A DNA stretch of 64,000 bases, taken from Burkholderiales bacterium PBB1. GTDB taxonomy: Bacteria; Pseudomonadota; Gammaproteobacteria; Burkholderiales; Burkholderiaceae_C. Of this stretch, positions 43,371 to 51,715 are shown piece by piece. The translations under genes were made by a program, and so were the position numbers. The stretch is from NCBI GenBank assembly GCA_002255905.1, contig NKIN01000001.1:930001-994000 (forward strand). The letters are read 5' to 3'. Under the pieces are notes generated by a model. That model saw only the letters and a program-made list of their open reading frames with translations, was not told the origin of the DNA and made no database searches. Position 1 is the first letter of the stretch; every line of letters begins with the position of its first letter.

Positions 43371-45575
43371 TCAGTTTCCGGTGTTGGAGGCCGGCGCATC
43401 ACTGGCCGGGCGGTAGCGCCTGATCAACGCCTGCTGCGCGCTGACGCCCTGGTGGCCGATCCGCGAGAAGCTGCCATCGGTGTTCAACATCCAGGCATCA
43501 CGGCGGTCGTGCAGGTAGGGCACCAGGCATTCATCGATCACACGCTGTCGAAGCTCGGCGTTGCGCACCGGCCAGGCGACTTCAATGCGCCGCATCATGT
43601 TGCGGCTCATCCAGTCGGCACTCGACAGGTACAGCACCTCGTCATCGTCCGTGGGGCCCCAGCGGAAATACATGATCCGAGAGTGCTCCAGAAACCGTCC
43701 GACCACCGAACGCACGCGGATGCGATCGGTGGCGCCTGGCACGCCAGGGCGCAGCACGCAGGCGCCGCGCACGATCAGGTCGATGTCGGCCCCGGCCTGA
43801 CTGGCGCGAACCAGCGCATCGATCAGCATCGGATCGGTCAGTGCATTGATCTTCACGATGATGCGCGCTGGCTGCCTGGCGCGCGCCGCGTCGGCAACGC
43901 GATCGATGTTGTGGATGAGTCGCCGGTGCATCGTGAACGGCGCCTGCAGCATCTGCCGCAGCGGCTTCATCTTGCCCAGGCTGGCCAATTGCTGAAACAC
44001 CGCGTCGACATCGCCAGTCAGCTCGGTATCGGCTGTCAGGTAGCCGATGTCGGTGTACAGCCGTGCGGTCTTCGGGTTGTAGTTGCCGGTGGAGAGGTGC
44101 GCGTAGCGACGCAACCGCGCAGTGGCATTGGGGTTGGCGCTGGCCGCGCCGCTGGCCGAGGCCTCGCGCCGGGTCACGAGCAGCAGCTTGGCGTGAGTCT
44201 TCAAGCCCACCACGCCGTACACCACCTGAGCCCCGACAGCTTCCAGCCGCTCGGCCCAGTTGATGTTGGCCTCCTCGTCGAAGCGAGCCTTCAGCTCGAC
44301 GACGACCATCACCTCCTTGCCTTTGCGCGCCGCCTCGATCAGCAGGTCCATCAGCGGGGACTCGCTGCCGGTGCGGTAGATCGTCTGCTTGATCGCGAGC
44401 ACTGCCGGATCGTTGACCGATTCGCGCAGGAACTGAACCACCGGGTCGAAAGACTCGAAAGGATGATGCAGCAGCACATCGCCACGGCGCAGATGGGCAA
44501 AGATGGATTGGTCTCGCGGCAGGCCCGTGGCCGGCCAGGCGCCTTCGTGAGGGGCAAAGCGCAGCGCAGGCAGCGACGGCACCGTGGCGCGGTCAACCAC
44601 CTGGTCGATCAGCTGGTTCAGCCGCACCAGGTTCACCGGCCCATTGACCTGGTAGAGCGCCTGCTGTGGCAGGTCGAACTGCTCGAGCAGGAACTCCGAC
44701 AGCTCCGGCGGACAACTGCTCACGACCTCGAGGCGGATCGCCTGGCCGAAGTGGCGCGAGCTGAGCCCGGAGCGCAGCGCCTGTCGCAGGTTCTTCACAT
44801 CGTCCTCGTCGACTTCGAGATCGGAGTCGCGGGTGACGCGGAACTGCGAGAAGGTCTCGACAGCGCGGCCCGGAAACAACTCACCGAGGTGGGCCCTGAT
44901 CACGCTGGTCAACAGCACAAAGCCCTGCTTGCCCGGCACCAGGGCATCGGGCAGGCGGATCACCCGCGGCAGGACGCGCGGCACCTTGACGATGGCAATG
45001 GTGTTCTCGCGGCCGAACGCGTCCTTGCCACCGAGCCGCACGATGAAGTTCAGCGCCTTGTTGGCGACCAGCGGAAACGGGTGCGACGGGTCGAGCCCGA
45101 TCGGCACCAGCAGCGGCCGCACCTGCTTCTGGAAAAACTGGTCGACCCATTCACGTTGCGCCTCGTCGCGCTCGCCGTGGTTCAAGATCACGATGCCGGC
45201 GCGCTGCAGCAGTGGCATCAGCTGGTCGTTGAAGGCGGCGTACTGCTCGTCGATCAGCCGATGTGCCTCGGCCGTGATCGCCTGCACATCGGCATCGGTG
45301 ACACCCGCGTTCGGCAAGCGCGAGGCTTCGAGGTAATCGGCGAAGCGCACCTCGAAGAACTCGTCGATGTTCGACGACACGATGCAGATGTAGCGCAAGC
45401 GCTCCAGCAGTGGCACATCGTGACGCAGCGCCTGCGCCAGTACGCGCCGGTTGAATTCGAGGATCGAGGTTTCTCGTCCGAGCATCAGCGCCGGATCGCC
45501 CGCTTGCAGAGCGGTCGCTGATTCGGGGGTGGTGCCGCCATCCACGGAGGGGCGCACAACGCGGTCGGTGTTCAT
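43371..45575 (-). CDS. ppk1: Polyphosphate kinase 1
   Basis: PPK1 (734 aa) reversibly makes inorganic polyphosphate from ATP. Order of domains: N domain (LGRETSILEFNRRVLAQAL, IVSSNIDEFFEVR), head domain, and two phospholipase-D-like C domains. The phospho-accepting His is in GLKTHAKLLLV and the second active-site His in RYAHLSTGNYN. ATG at 45575 was chosen; the frame continues 22 codons upstream. sixA follows at once. Confidence 0.97.
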   Translation of the reverse strand: MNTDRVVRPSVDGGTTPESATALQAGDPALMLGRETSILEFNRRVLAQALRHDVPLLERLRYICIVSSNIDEFFEVRFADYLEASRLPNAGVTDADVQAITAEAHRLIDEQYAAFNDQLMPLLQRAGIVILNHGERDEAQREWVDQFFQKQVRPLLVPIGLDPSHPFPLVANKALNFIVRLGGKDAFGRENTIAIVKVPRVLPRVIRLPDALVPGKQGFVLLTSVIRAHLGELFPGRAVETFSQFRVTRDSDLEVDEDDVKNLRQALRSGLSSRHFGQAIRLEVVSSCPPELSEFLLEQFDLPQQALYQVNGPVNLVRLNQLIDQVVDRATVPSLPALRFAPHEGAWPATGLPRDQSIFAHLRRGDVLLHHPFESFDPVVQFLRESVNDPAVLAIKQTIYRTGSESPLMDLLIEAARKGKEVMVVVELKARFDEEANINWAERLEAVGAQVVYGVVGLKTHAKLLLVTRREASASGAASANPNATARLRRYAHLSTGNYNPKTARLYTDIGYLTADTELTGDVDAVFQQLASLGKMKPLRQMLQAPFTMHRRLIHNIDRVADAARARQPARIIVKINALTDPMLIDALVRASQAGADIDLIVRGACVLRPGVPGATDRIRVRSVVGRFLEHSRIMYFRWGPTDDDEVLYLSSADWMSRNMMRRIEVAWPVRNAELRQRVIDECLVPYLHDRRDAWMLNTDGSFSRIGHQGVSAQQALIRRYRPASDAPASNTGN

Positions 45576-45644
45576 GGCACTAGTGTAGGGAGCTCGCCTG
45601 TGTCGCTGGGGCGTGGGGTTGCGGCCTGATTCGCTGTGCACAGC

Positions 45645-46583
45645 TCAGGTCACCGCCATGTCGGCCGCGGCGTCGGTCGTGGCTCCGAACACCGGCTCGG
45701 CCACACCGGCGCCGATGGCGCGCGCCTCGATGCTCTGCAGGCGCAGATGCTCGCTCCAGTCGATGATTTCGAGCCGCCCGTCGGCATGTTCGACCAGCGC
45801 CGTCAGGCTCTCCACCCAGTCACCGTCGTTGGCGTAGGTGATGCCGTCGATCTCACGCAATTCGGCGTGGTGGATGTGCCCGCACACCACACCGTGGGCC
45901 CCGCGGCGTCTGGCCTCGCGCGCCACAGCGACCTCGTAGTCGCCGATGAAATTCACCGCACGCTTGACCTTGAACTTCAGGTACTTCGACAAGCTCCAGT
46001 ACGGCAGCCCCAGGCGCGCGCGCAGCGAATTCAGATGTCGGTTGAGCCGCAGCGTCAACTCGTACAGACCGTCACCCACATGCGCCAGCCACTTGGCGCA
46101 CTGGATCACGCCATCGAACAGATCGCCATGGATGATCCACAGACGGCGGCCATCGGCTGTTTCGTGCATCCAGTCTTCAGCAACCTCGATGCCGCCGAAG
46201 TCATGCCCGAGATAGCGGCGCGCGAACTCATCGTGGTTGCCCGGGATGAACACGACTCGGGTGCCTTTGCGGGCCTTGCGCAACAGCTTCTGCACCACGT
46301 CGTTGTGCGCCTGCGGCCAGTACCAGCTGCGTCGCAGCTGCCAGCCATCGATGATGTCGCCGACCAGGAAAAGATTTTCGCTGTCGAAATGCTTCAGGAA
46401 GCCCAGCAGCGCCACCGCCTGGCAGCCGGGCGTTCCGAGGTGCAGGTCGGAGATCCACACGCTTCGGTAACGCTGCTTGGCTTCGCCTGCTGAGTCCGAC
46501 AGGGTCGCGTCGGCGCTGTCGATCGCAGCGCGCTGAACCTCGGAATCGGTCCACGCCCGCAGCAGAGGCAGATCGCGTTGCAT
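45645..46583 (-). CDS. LpxH-like UDP-2,3-diacylglucosamine diphosphatase family metallophosphoesterase
   Basis: A 312 aa calcineurin-like phosphoesterase. The metal-binding motifs are complete: SDLHLG (D46, H48), GDIIDGW (D76), GNHDE (N116, H117), HGD and CGHIHHAE. Basic segments such as YLKFKVKRAVNF are typical of the UDP-diacylglucosamine pyrophosphohydrolase-like proteins, larger than E. coli LpxH (240 aa). It may act on lipid A precursor or a related membrane nucleotide. I chose the ATG at 46583; an ATG at 46631 is possible. Confidence 0.85.
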   Translation of the reverse strand: MQRDLPLLRAWTDSEVQRAAIDSADATLSDSAGEAKQRYRSVWISDLHLGTPGCQAVALLGFLKHFDSENLFLVGDIIDGWQLRRSWYWPQAHNDVVQKLLRKARKGTRVVFIPGNHDEFARRYLGHDFGGIEVAEDWMHETADGRRLWIIHGDLFDGVIQCAKWLAHVGDGLYELTLRLNRHLNSLRARLGLPYWSLSKYLKFKVKRAVNFIGDYEVAVAREARRRGAHGVVCGHIHHAELREIDGITYANDGDWVESLTALVEHADGRLEIIDWSEHLRLQSIEARAIGAGVAEPVFGATTDAAADMAVT

Positions 46584-46726
46584 GGCTACGAATGTTGCGG
46601 TGCGCGTGTGACAGGTGCATGGCGAGGCCATGACGCCGCGGTGACAACCGCAGACGGACCGTGCAGCAGCGACCCGGCGATACCATGCAGCACCGCGACC
46701 CCGGACGCCGCCGTCCCGCTCCAGAC

Positions 46727-47800
46727 ATGTCACCGCCCAACCCTGATCGCGCTCCCGTGCTGGCCAACAAGGCCTTCCTGTTCGCCCTGATCGCCGTCAC
46801 GCTGGCGTTTGGCTGGATCCTGTGGCCGTTCTTCGGTGCGCTGTTCTGGGGCGTGGTACTGGCGATCCTGTTCGCACCGCTGCACCGGCGACTTCTGGGA
46901 CCGCTGAAAGGGCGGCCATCGCTGGCGGCGCTCGCCACGCTGACCGTGATCGTGCTGATCGTGCTGCTGCCACTGGCCTTTCTCACGGCTTCCCTGGTCC
47001 GCGAGGGTGCGGGTGTGTACCAGCGCATGCAATCGGGTGAGCTCGACTTCGGCCGCTACTTCGATCAGGTGATGCAGGCCTTGCCCGCCTGGGTCACCGA
47101 TCGGATGAACCAGTTCGGCCTGGGCAACGTGGCGGCCTGGAAGCAAAAGATCAGTTTGGCGATCACCCAGGGAACCAGCCTGATCGCTGCACAGGCGCTG
47201 AGCATCGGGCAGAACACCTTCGAGTTCATCGTCAATTTCTTCATCACGATCTACCTGGTGTTCTTCCTGCTGCGCGACGGCGCCAGCCTGGGCGCTCGTA
47301 TCAATGCCGCCATCCCGCTCGACGAGCAGGACAAGCGCGAACTGCGGTTGAAGTTCACCACGGTGATACGGGCGGCCGTCAAGGGCAACGTCGTCGTCGC
47401 GATCGCGCAGGGGACACTCGGCGGGCTGGCGTTCTGGGTGCTCGGTGTCAACGGTGCCTTGCTGTGGGCGGTGATCATGGCCTTCCTGTCGCTGCTGCCG
47501 GCGGTAGGGGCTGGCCTGGTGTGGTTGCCGGTGGCCGTGTACTTTCTGGTCACAGGGGCTGTCTGGCAGGGCTTGGGCCTGATTGCCTACGGCGTGCTTG
47601 TCATCGGGATGGTCGACAACGTGCTGCGGCAGATCCTCGTCGGCAAGGACACGAAGATGCCGGACTACGTGGTGCTGATTTCAACGCTTGGCGGCATGGC
47701 TGTCTTCGGACTCAACGGGTTTGTCATCGGGCCGGTGATCGCAGCGATGTTCATGGCAGTCTGGGGCATCTGCATCACTGCTCGGGAGGGCTCCCGATGA
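46727..47800 (+). CDS. AI-2E family transporter
   Basis: A 357 aa inner membrane protein with about eight helices, of the AI-2 exporter/UPF0118 family (YdiK, PerM, TqsA). Typical parts are LWPFFGALFWGVVLAILFAPLH, FFITIYLVFFLLRDG and VLRQILVGKDTKMPDYVVLISTLGG. The substrate need not be AI-2; several members move Na+/H+ or are unknown. The ATG at 46727 was chosen over earlier ones at 46685 and a GTG at 46661, which only add a Pro/Arg-rich stretch. The stop overlaps the next ATG (ATGA). Confidence 0.92.
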   Translation: MSPPNPDRAPVLANKAFLFALIAVTLAFGWILWPFFGALFWGVVLAILFAPLHRRLLGPLKGRPSLAALATLTVIVLIVLLPLAFLTASLVREGAGVYQRMQSGELDFGRYFDQVMQALPAWVTDRMNQFGLGNVAAWKQKISLAITQGTSLIAAQALSIGQNTFEFIVNFFITIYLVFFLLRDGASLGARINAAIPLDEQDKRELRLKFTTVIRAAVKGNVVVAIAQGTLGGLAFWVLGVNGALLWAVIMAFLSLLPAVGAGLVWLPVAVYFLVTGAVWQGLGLIAYGVLVIGMVDNVLRQILVGKDTKMPDYVVLISTLGGMAVFGLNGFVIGPVIAAMFMAVWGICITAREGSR

Positions 47801-48255
47801 AGTTGGGCCGCTGGCGCCTCGCTGCCGCGGCAGCATCAGCCGTGCTCTCGATGTGGCTGCTGGGTTGTGCCGTGCCGACCCACGGTAGCGACGTGTCACC
47901 GGGCCGCGCGATGCCGGCGCCGGTCGCGGCCGACGAGGCTGCGATCTACGTCATCCGCAGCGAGCGTGTGGGCGGGGCGATTCCGATCGAGGTGCTGATC
48001 GACGGCAAGCACGTGGGAGCCACGGTCGCGCGGTCGTATCTCTACGCCGTGGTGGCGCCAGGGGTTCGTGTGCTGGAGTCCCGAGGCGACATACGCAGCA
48101 CCCTCGAGGTCGACGCGAAGCCGGGAGCGATCACCTACGTGTCGCAGGTGGTGGAGTTGCAGTACCTGACGTCGCCACGCACGCGTTTGCGCGTCGTGCA
48201 CGCCGCACAGGGACGCGAGTGGGTGGCGGAATTGAAGCCGGCGCCGCCGCGTTGA
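47797..48255 (+). CDS. DUF2846 lipoprotein
   Basis: A 152 aa lipoprotein: signal with lipobox LLGC (C24), then a beta-rich domain with AIYVIRSERVGGAIPIEVLIDG and GKHVGATVARSYLYAVVAPG, the look of DUF2846. The function is unknown. Its ATG overlaps the stop of the AI-2E transporter gene, so the two are co-translated. It is convergent with flgN, 23 bases apart. Confidence 0.85.
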   Translation: MKLGRWRLAAAAASAVLSMWLLGCAVPTHGSDVSPGRAMPAPVAADEAAIYVIRSERVGGAIPIEVLIDGKHVGATVARSYLYAVVAPGVRVLESRGDIRSTLEVDAKPGAITYVSQVVELQYLTSPRTRLRVVHAAQGREWVAELKPAPPR

Positions 48256-48277
48256 GGGCGCGCGACCGGCGTGTGGT

Positions 48278-48706
48278 TCAGGCCAGCAGTGAGCCAGTAC
48301 GCCCTGGGCGCTGGACGCTGCCCTGCGCACCGTAGACAGCCGACGCCTCGCGGGGCAGCAGCACATCGATGGCGCGGTCGAGCGCTGCGGTGGCGCGGGC
48401 CAGGCTTTCGCGCTGTGCCGCGACGGTGCCGCTGGCGTTCGCCAGTCGGCGACGCAGCGCGGGCGGAACCGGGCCGTTGCGCGCCGCGCGAGAAAAATGA
48501 TCGACCGCATTCGACAGCGCGCGATGAAGCTCCGAGGCGTGCAGGTCGATCGATGACAAGTCCCGCGCCTGCAAGGCGGCACTGAGTGCGCTCAGACGGG
48601 TCTCGACCGCGCTGAGGGTTGATTCCAAGGCCGGTTCAATGACCTCGTTCCCCGACATGGGCAACAGTGCGGTGGCGGGGAGACGCTTCGACGGCAACGA
48701 ATTCAT
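48278..48706 (-). CDS. flgN: Flagellar export chaperone FlgN-like
   Basis: A 142 aa, mainly helical protein without a signal peptide. Heptad-like helices (LESTLSAVETRLSALSAALQ, LHASELHRALSNAVDHF) suit FlgN, which escorts FlgK and FlgL to the export gate. Sequence similarity in this family is low, so the call leans on context: 25 bases downstream of flgM and beside the flg operon, the usual order. The C-terminal end is Gly/Ser-rich. Confidence 0.8.
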   Translation of the reverse strand: MNSLPSKRLPATALLPMSGNEVIEPALESTLSAVETRLSALSAALQARDLSSIDLHASELHRALSNAVDHFSRAARNGPVPPALRRRLANASGTVAAQRESLARATAALDRAIDVLLPREASAVYGAQGSVQRPGRTGSLLA

Positions 48707-48731
48707 GGATGGATGCAGCAGAGAGATTCGG

Positions 48732-49061
48732 TCAGGACTCGGGCGTGCTCTTCTTCAGCAGTTCGGCGGCGTTGGCGATCAGCTTGTCGGCAATCGCGCC
48801 GGCATCGACCTTGAATTCGCCTCGCTCGATCGCTTGCGAGATGCGGTCGACCTTCGCGCTGTCGAATTCGGCGGCGCTGGGGGCCGCCGACAACAGGCTT
48901 GCTGCGGTACTCGACAGGGCCACCTGTGCGCTGGCCTCGGTCGAGGTTGCTGCCGTGGTGTCGGCGCTGCTGCGGGCGTTCGCCGGCGTGACGGCAGGTC
49001 CCGTCGCGGCGCTTGCCACGGGCAGACCCTGGGTCTTGTTGGTTGTGCTTCCGATGGTCAT
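48732..49061 (-). CDS. flgM: Anti-sigma-28 factor FlgM
   Basis: FlgM (109 aa) binds FliA (sigma-28) until the hook is complete, then is exported. The N-terminal ~60 residues are disordered, Ala/Ser/Thr-rich. The C-terminal sigma-binding helices are FDSAKVDRISQAIERGEFKV and DAGAIADKLIANAAELL, the conserved family end. It is transcribed from a clear sigma-28 promoter at 49113-49139, as expected for a class III gene with feedback. Confidence 0.93.
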   Translation of the reverse strand: MTIGSTTNKTQGLPVASAATGPAVTPANARSSADTTAATSTEASAQVALSSTAASLLSAAPSAAEFDSAKVDRISQAIERGEFKVDAGAIADKLIANAAELLKKSTPES

Positions 49062-49112
49062 GACATTCTCCCGGCGGGCGGCGGAGTGAAAAGATTTCTC
49101 AACATGATCGGT

Positions 49113-49139
49113 GTATCGGCCGCACTCCCACGGACTTTA
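49113..49139 (-). promoter_or_regulatory. Sigma-28 (FliA) promoter of flgM-flgN
   Basis: TAAAGTCC (49139-49132), an 11-base spacer and GCCGATAC (49120-49113) match the consensus TAAAGTTT-N11-GCCGATAA at 13 of 16 positions with exact spacing. It lies 52 bases upstream of the flgM ATG. Confidence 0.9.
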
Positions 49140-49200
49140 GGACTTTTTGACTGCGCGGCGCAAACGGGTGTCGACCGCTGGGCAGCTTGTCGCCATCGGC

Positions 49201-50004
49201 TCACAGCGACAGCTCCACCACGCGCGTGCCTACCGGGGTGCCGGTGAGCACCTGACCACTGTCGGTGCGCACGCGGGCCGTCTGGCCTTCGATGCCGGGC
49301 GTCAGGGCCTGCCCGCTGCCCGCCACACTGAAGCCGGGCCCGCTGGCCAGCACCTTGACGGAGTCGCCGGCGGCGAACCACATCCGGGGCTTCAGATCGG
49401 TCTGGCGCAAGCCGCGCCCGGCGATCAGCGGACGCGTCAGCATCCGACCCACGGCCAGGGATGCGTTGCTCACCAACGGTGCGTTGTCTTCGGCTATGTC
49501 CACCTCGGCCAGACGCAGGTCTTCTTCGCGCAGCGTGGCGCCCGCTGGCAGCGGCGCTGCAGCCACCAGGGCCTGACCGAACACGCGCACGGTGATCGGC
49601 AGATAGACGTTCCAGGGTCTCACGCCCTGCGCGCAACGCAGCCCGATGCGGGCCTTGCCCCACAGCCGTGTGCCGGGGGGCAGGTAGGGCTCGATGTGCT
49701 GGCAGGCGGCCAACTTCAGGCGTGGGTCGAGCGACCCGATCTGCACTTCGAAGCGCAGAGGCTTGCTGGGCGCGGCTGCTGCCTGTGTCGGATCGGTTGC
49801 ATCGTCGGCCTGAACCGGCGCTGCCTGTTGCGTGGCGTGCAAGGCCAGCTGGCGGACCTGGTCGAGCAGTGCGGCATCGACCGCCACATCGGCCGACTCC
49901 TGTGCGATGCCATGCAGCGGCAGGCACACCGCGACTGCGCCGGCAAGCCGCAGAACGCCACGGCGGAGTGCCTGGGCAAGAGGAGAGAAGCGACGGAGTT
50001 TCAT
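49201..50004 (-). CDS. flgA: Flagellar P-ring assembly chaperone FlgA
   Basis: A 267 aa periplasmic chaperone for the P ring (FlgI). It has a signal peptide (cleavage near AQES, residue ~35), a low-complexity Ala/Gln/Pro linker, and the FlgA domain with a SAF-like part (AAAPLPAGATLREEDLRLAEVD; LTRPLIAGRGLRQTDLKP; VKVLASGPGFSVAGSGQAL). It is divergent from flgB and upstream of flgM on the same strand. Confidence 0.94.
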   Translation of the reverse strand: MKLRRFSPLAQALRRGVLRLAGAVAVCLPLHGIAQESADVAVDAALLDQVRQLALHATQQAAPVQADDATDPTQAAAAPSKPLRFEVQIGSLDPRLKLAACQHIEPYLPPGTRLWGKARIGLRCAQGVRPWNVYLPITVRVFGQALVAAAPLPAGATLREEDLRLAEVDIAEDNAPLVSNASLAVGRMLTRPLIAGRGLRQTDLKPRMWFAAGDSVKVLASGPGFSVAGSGQALTPGIEGQTARVRTDSGQVLTGTPVGTRVVELSL

Positions 50005-50134
50005 GCCTGCACTCTAGACACGACCCGAGGCGCCGCAGGCCGCGAATTGACGGTGAATCCCGCGCTTGTTCCCGCTTATGTTTGGCGCGAGCCCTTCGGA
50101 CAATGACCGCACAGCCAGCCTTCGGGAGTGACCC

Positions 50135-50557
50135 ATGCTGAACCAGCTCACCAGTTCCATCGACTTCCAGGGTCAGGCCTTGACCCTGAGGGCAGAGCGA
50201 CAGCGTCTGATTGCCAGCAACATCGCCAACGCCGACACGCCAGGGTATGTCTCCCGGGACATCAACTTTTCGCAGGCGCTGCGGGACGCCACCGGTGGAC
50301 AGACCCCCCGCTTGGGCACGGTCGGCCGTCTGGACACGACCCAGGCGGGGCACATCGCCGGCACCGGCGCGTCGCCGGTGGCTGCCAATCTTTTGTATTC
50401 GAACGTCAGCCAGACCAGTCTGGACAACAACACCGTCGACATGGACCGCGAGCGTGCCAGCTTCGCCGACAACGCGGTGAAGTACGAGGCCACGCTGACC
50501 TTCGTCAGCGGCTCCGTGCGCAGCATGCTCGACGCGATCAAGGGAGGTCAAGCATGA
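50135..50557 (+). CDS. flgB: Flagellar basal-body rod protein FlgB
   Basis: A proximal rod subunit (140 aa). The N-terminal rod motif reads RLIASNIANADTPGYVSRDINF, and the C-terminal helix is TVDMDRERASFADNAVKYEA. It is the first gene of flgBCDEFGHIJKL. GGGAG lies about 8 bases before the ATG. The 130-base gap to flgA should hold the operon promoter; no sigma-28 or sigma-54 site is clear there. The stop overlaps the flgC start (ATGA). Confidence 0.96.
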   Translation: MLNQLTSSIDFQGQALTLRAERQRLIASNIANADTPGYVSRDINFSQALRDATGGQTPRLGTVGRLDTTQAGHIAGTGASPVAANLLYSNVSQTSLDNNTVDMDRERASFADNAVKYEATLTFVSGSVRSMLDAIKGGQA

Positions 50558-50970
50558 GCATGATGAACATCTTCAATGTGGCAGGCAGCGCGACCAGTGC
50601 GCAGAGCCAGCGGCTGAACATCGTCGCGTCGAACCTGGCCAACGCCGACACCGTTGCCGGCCCCGATGGCAAGGCCTACAAGGCTCGGCAAGTGACCTTC
50701 CAGACGCAGCTGATGGGCACCGTCGGTGGCAATGCCGGTGCCGCCGGGGTCACCGTGAGCACGATCACCGAAGACCAGACGCCAGGTCGCCGGGTGCTCG
50801 ATCCGAAGCATCCCAGCGCCGATGCCGACGGCTACGTCACCTACAGCAACGTCAATGCGGTCGAGGAGATGGTCAACATGATCTCCGCCTCGCGCTCCTA
50901 CCAGAACAACGTCGAGGTGATGAACACCGCCAAGTCGTTGCTGCTCAAGACTCTGCAGATGGGCAACTGA
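50554..50970 (+). CDS. flgC: Flagellar basal-body rod protein FlgC
   Basis: A rod subunit (138 aa) with the family N terminus MSMMNIFNVAGSATSAQSQR, the NLANADTVAGPDGKAYKARQ loop, and the C-terminal VEEMVNMISASRSYQNNVEV helix. The start overlaps the flgB stop. AGGGAGGT lies before the ATG at 50554. Confidence 0.97.
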   Translation: MSMMNIFNVAGSATSAQSQRLNIVASNLANADTVAGPDGKAYKARQVTFQTQLMGTVGGNAGAAGVTVSTITEDQTPGRRVLDPKHPSADADGYVTYSNVNAVEEMVNMISASRSYQNNVEVMNTAKSLLLKTLQMGN

Positions 50971-50999
50971 GCTCCTGACCGAACCCGAGGACACGCTCC

Positions 51000-51656
51000 A
51001 TGGCCATCGATTTCTCGACCCTCAACAAACCCTCGAGCACGGGCACGTCCTCGTCGTCGGGCAACCTGGCGGCCGACGATCCAGGCTCGCAGGACCGGTT
51101 CCTCAAGTTGCTGATCACGCAGATCCAGAACCAGGATCCGCTCAGCCCGATGGACAACGCGCAGGTGACCTCGCAGATTGCGCAGATCAACACCGTCAGC
51201 GGCATCCAGCAGCTGAACACCACGGTGCAGGGGCTCTCGGGACAGTTCACGCAGTTGCAGGCGCTGCAGAGTGCGTCGCTGGTCGGCCGTGATGTGGTGG
51301 TGCCCGGCAATGTGCTCGACATCAACAGCGGCGTGGGGCAGGGCGGCTTCGAACTGTCGGGCCCTGCCGACGCGGTGAAGGTCGATGTGCTGTCGCCGTC
51401 CGGCCAGGTCATCGACACCATGGCCCTGGGCGCCCTCGGCTCCGGCAGCCACAGCTTCAACTGGCCGGCGGGCACGGCCACCAACGACAGCGGATTGCGC
51501 TTCCGCGTCACGGCCACCAGCGGCAGTGTCAGCAGCAACCCGACGATGTTGATGCGCGACCGCGTCAATGCCATCAATACCAGCGGCAACGCCTTGAACC
51601 TCGAATTGCAGAACGCCGGCAGCGTTCCCTACAGCAGCGTGCGCGCCCTGAACTGA
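51000..51656 (+). CDS. flgD: Flagellar hook assembly protein FlgD
   Basis: The hook cap (218 aa) that guides FlgE assembly and is later discarded. The conserved N-terminal block is QDRFLKLLITQIQNQDPLSP, then MDNAQVTSQIAQI. The C-terminal half has the FlgD Ig-like/Tudor-like beta domains (VVVPGNVLDI; GSHSFNWPAGTATN). The length is typical. Confidence 0.95.
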   Translation: MAIDFSTLNKPSSTGTSSSSGNLAADDPGSQDRFLKLLITQIQNQDPLSPMDNAQVTSQIAQINTVSGIQQLNTTVQGLSGQFTQLQALQSASLVGRDVVVPGNVLDINSGVGQGGFELSGPADAVKVDVLSPSGQVIDTMALGALGSGSHSFNWPAGTATNDSGLRFRVTATSGSVSSNPTMLMRDRVNAINTSGNALNLELQNAGSVPYSSVRALN

Positions 51657-51715
51657 GGCCGCACTTTTCACCTTTCCCGCCACCCCGGCCACCTCGTACT
51701 TCTTAAGGACACACC

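Noticed and set aside
42741-45521. Long plus-strand open frame opposite sixA and ppk1
   Set aside because: Same antisense effect; ppk1 and sixA on the minus strand have all catalytic motifs.
50005-50134. FlhDC or sigma-54 site before flgB
   Set aside because: No convincing match could be drawn by eye, although a class II promoter must lie here.
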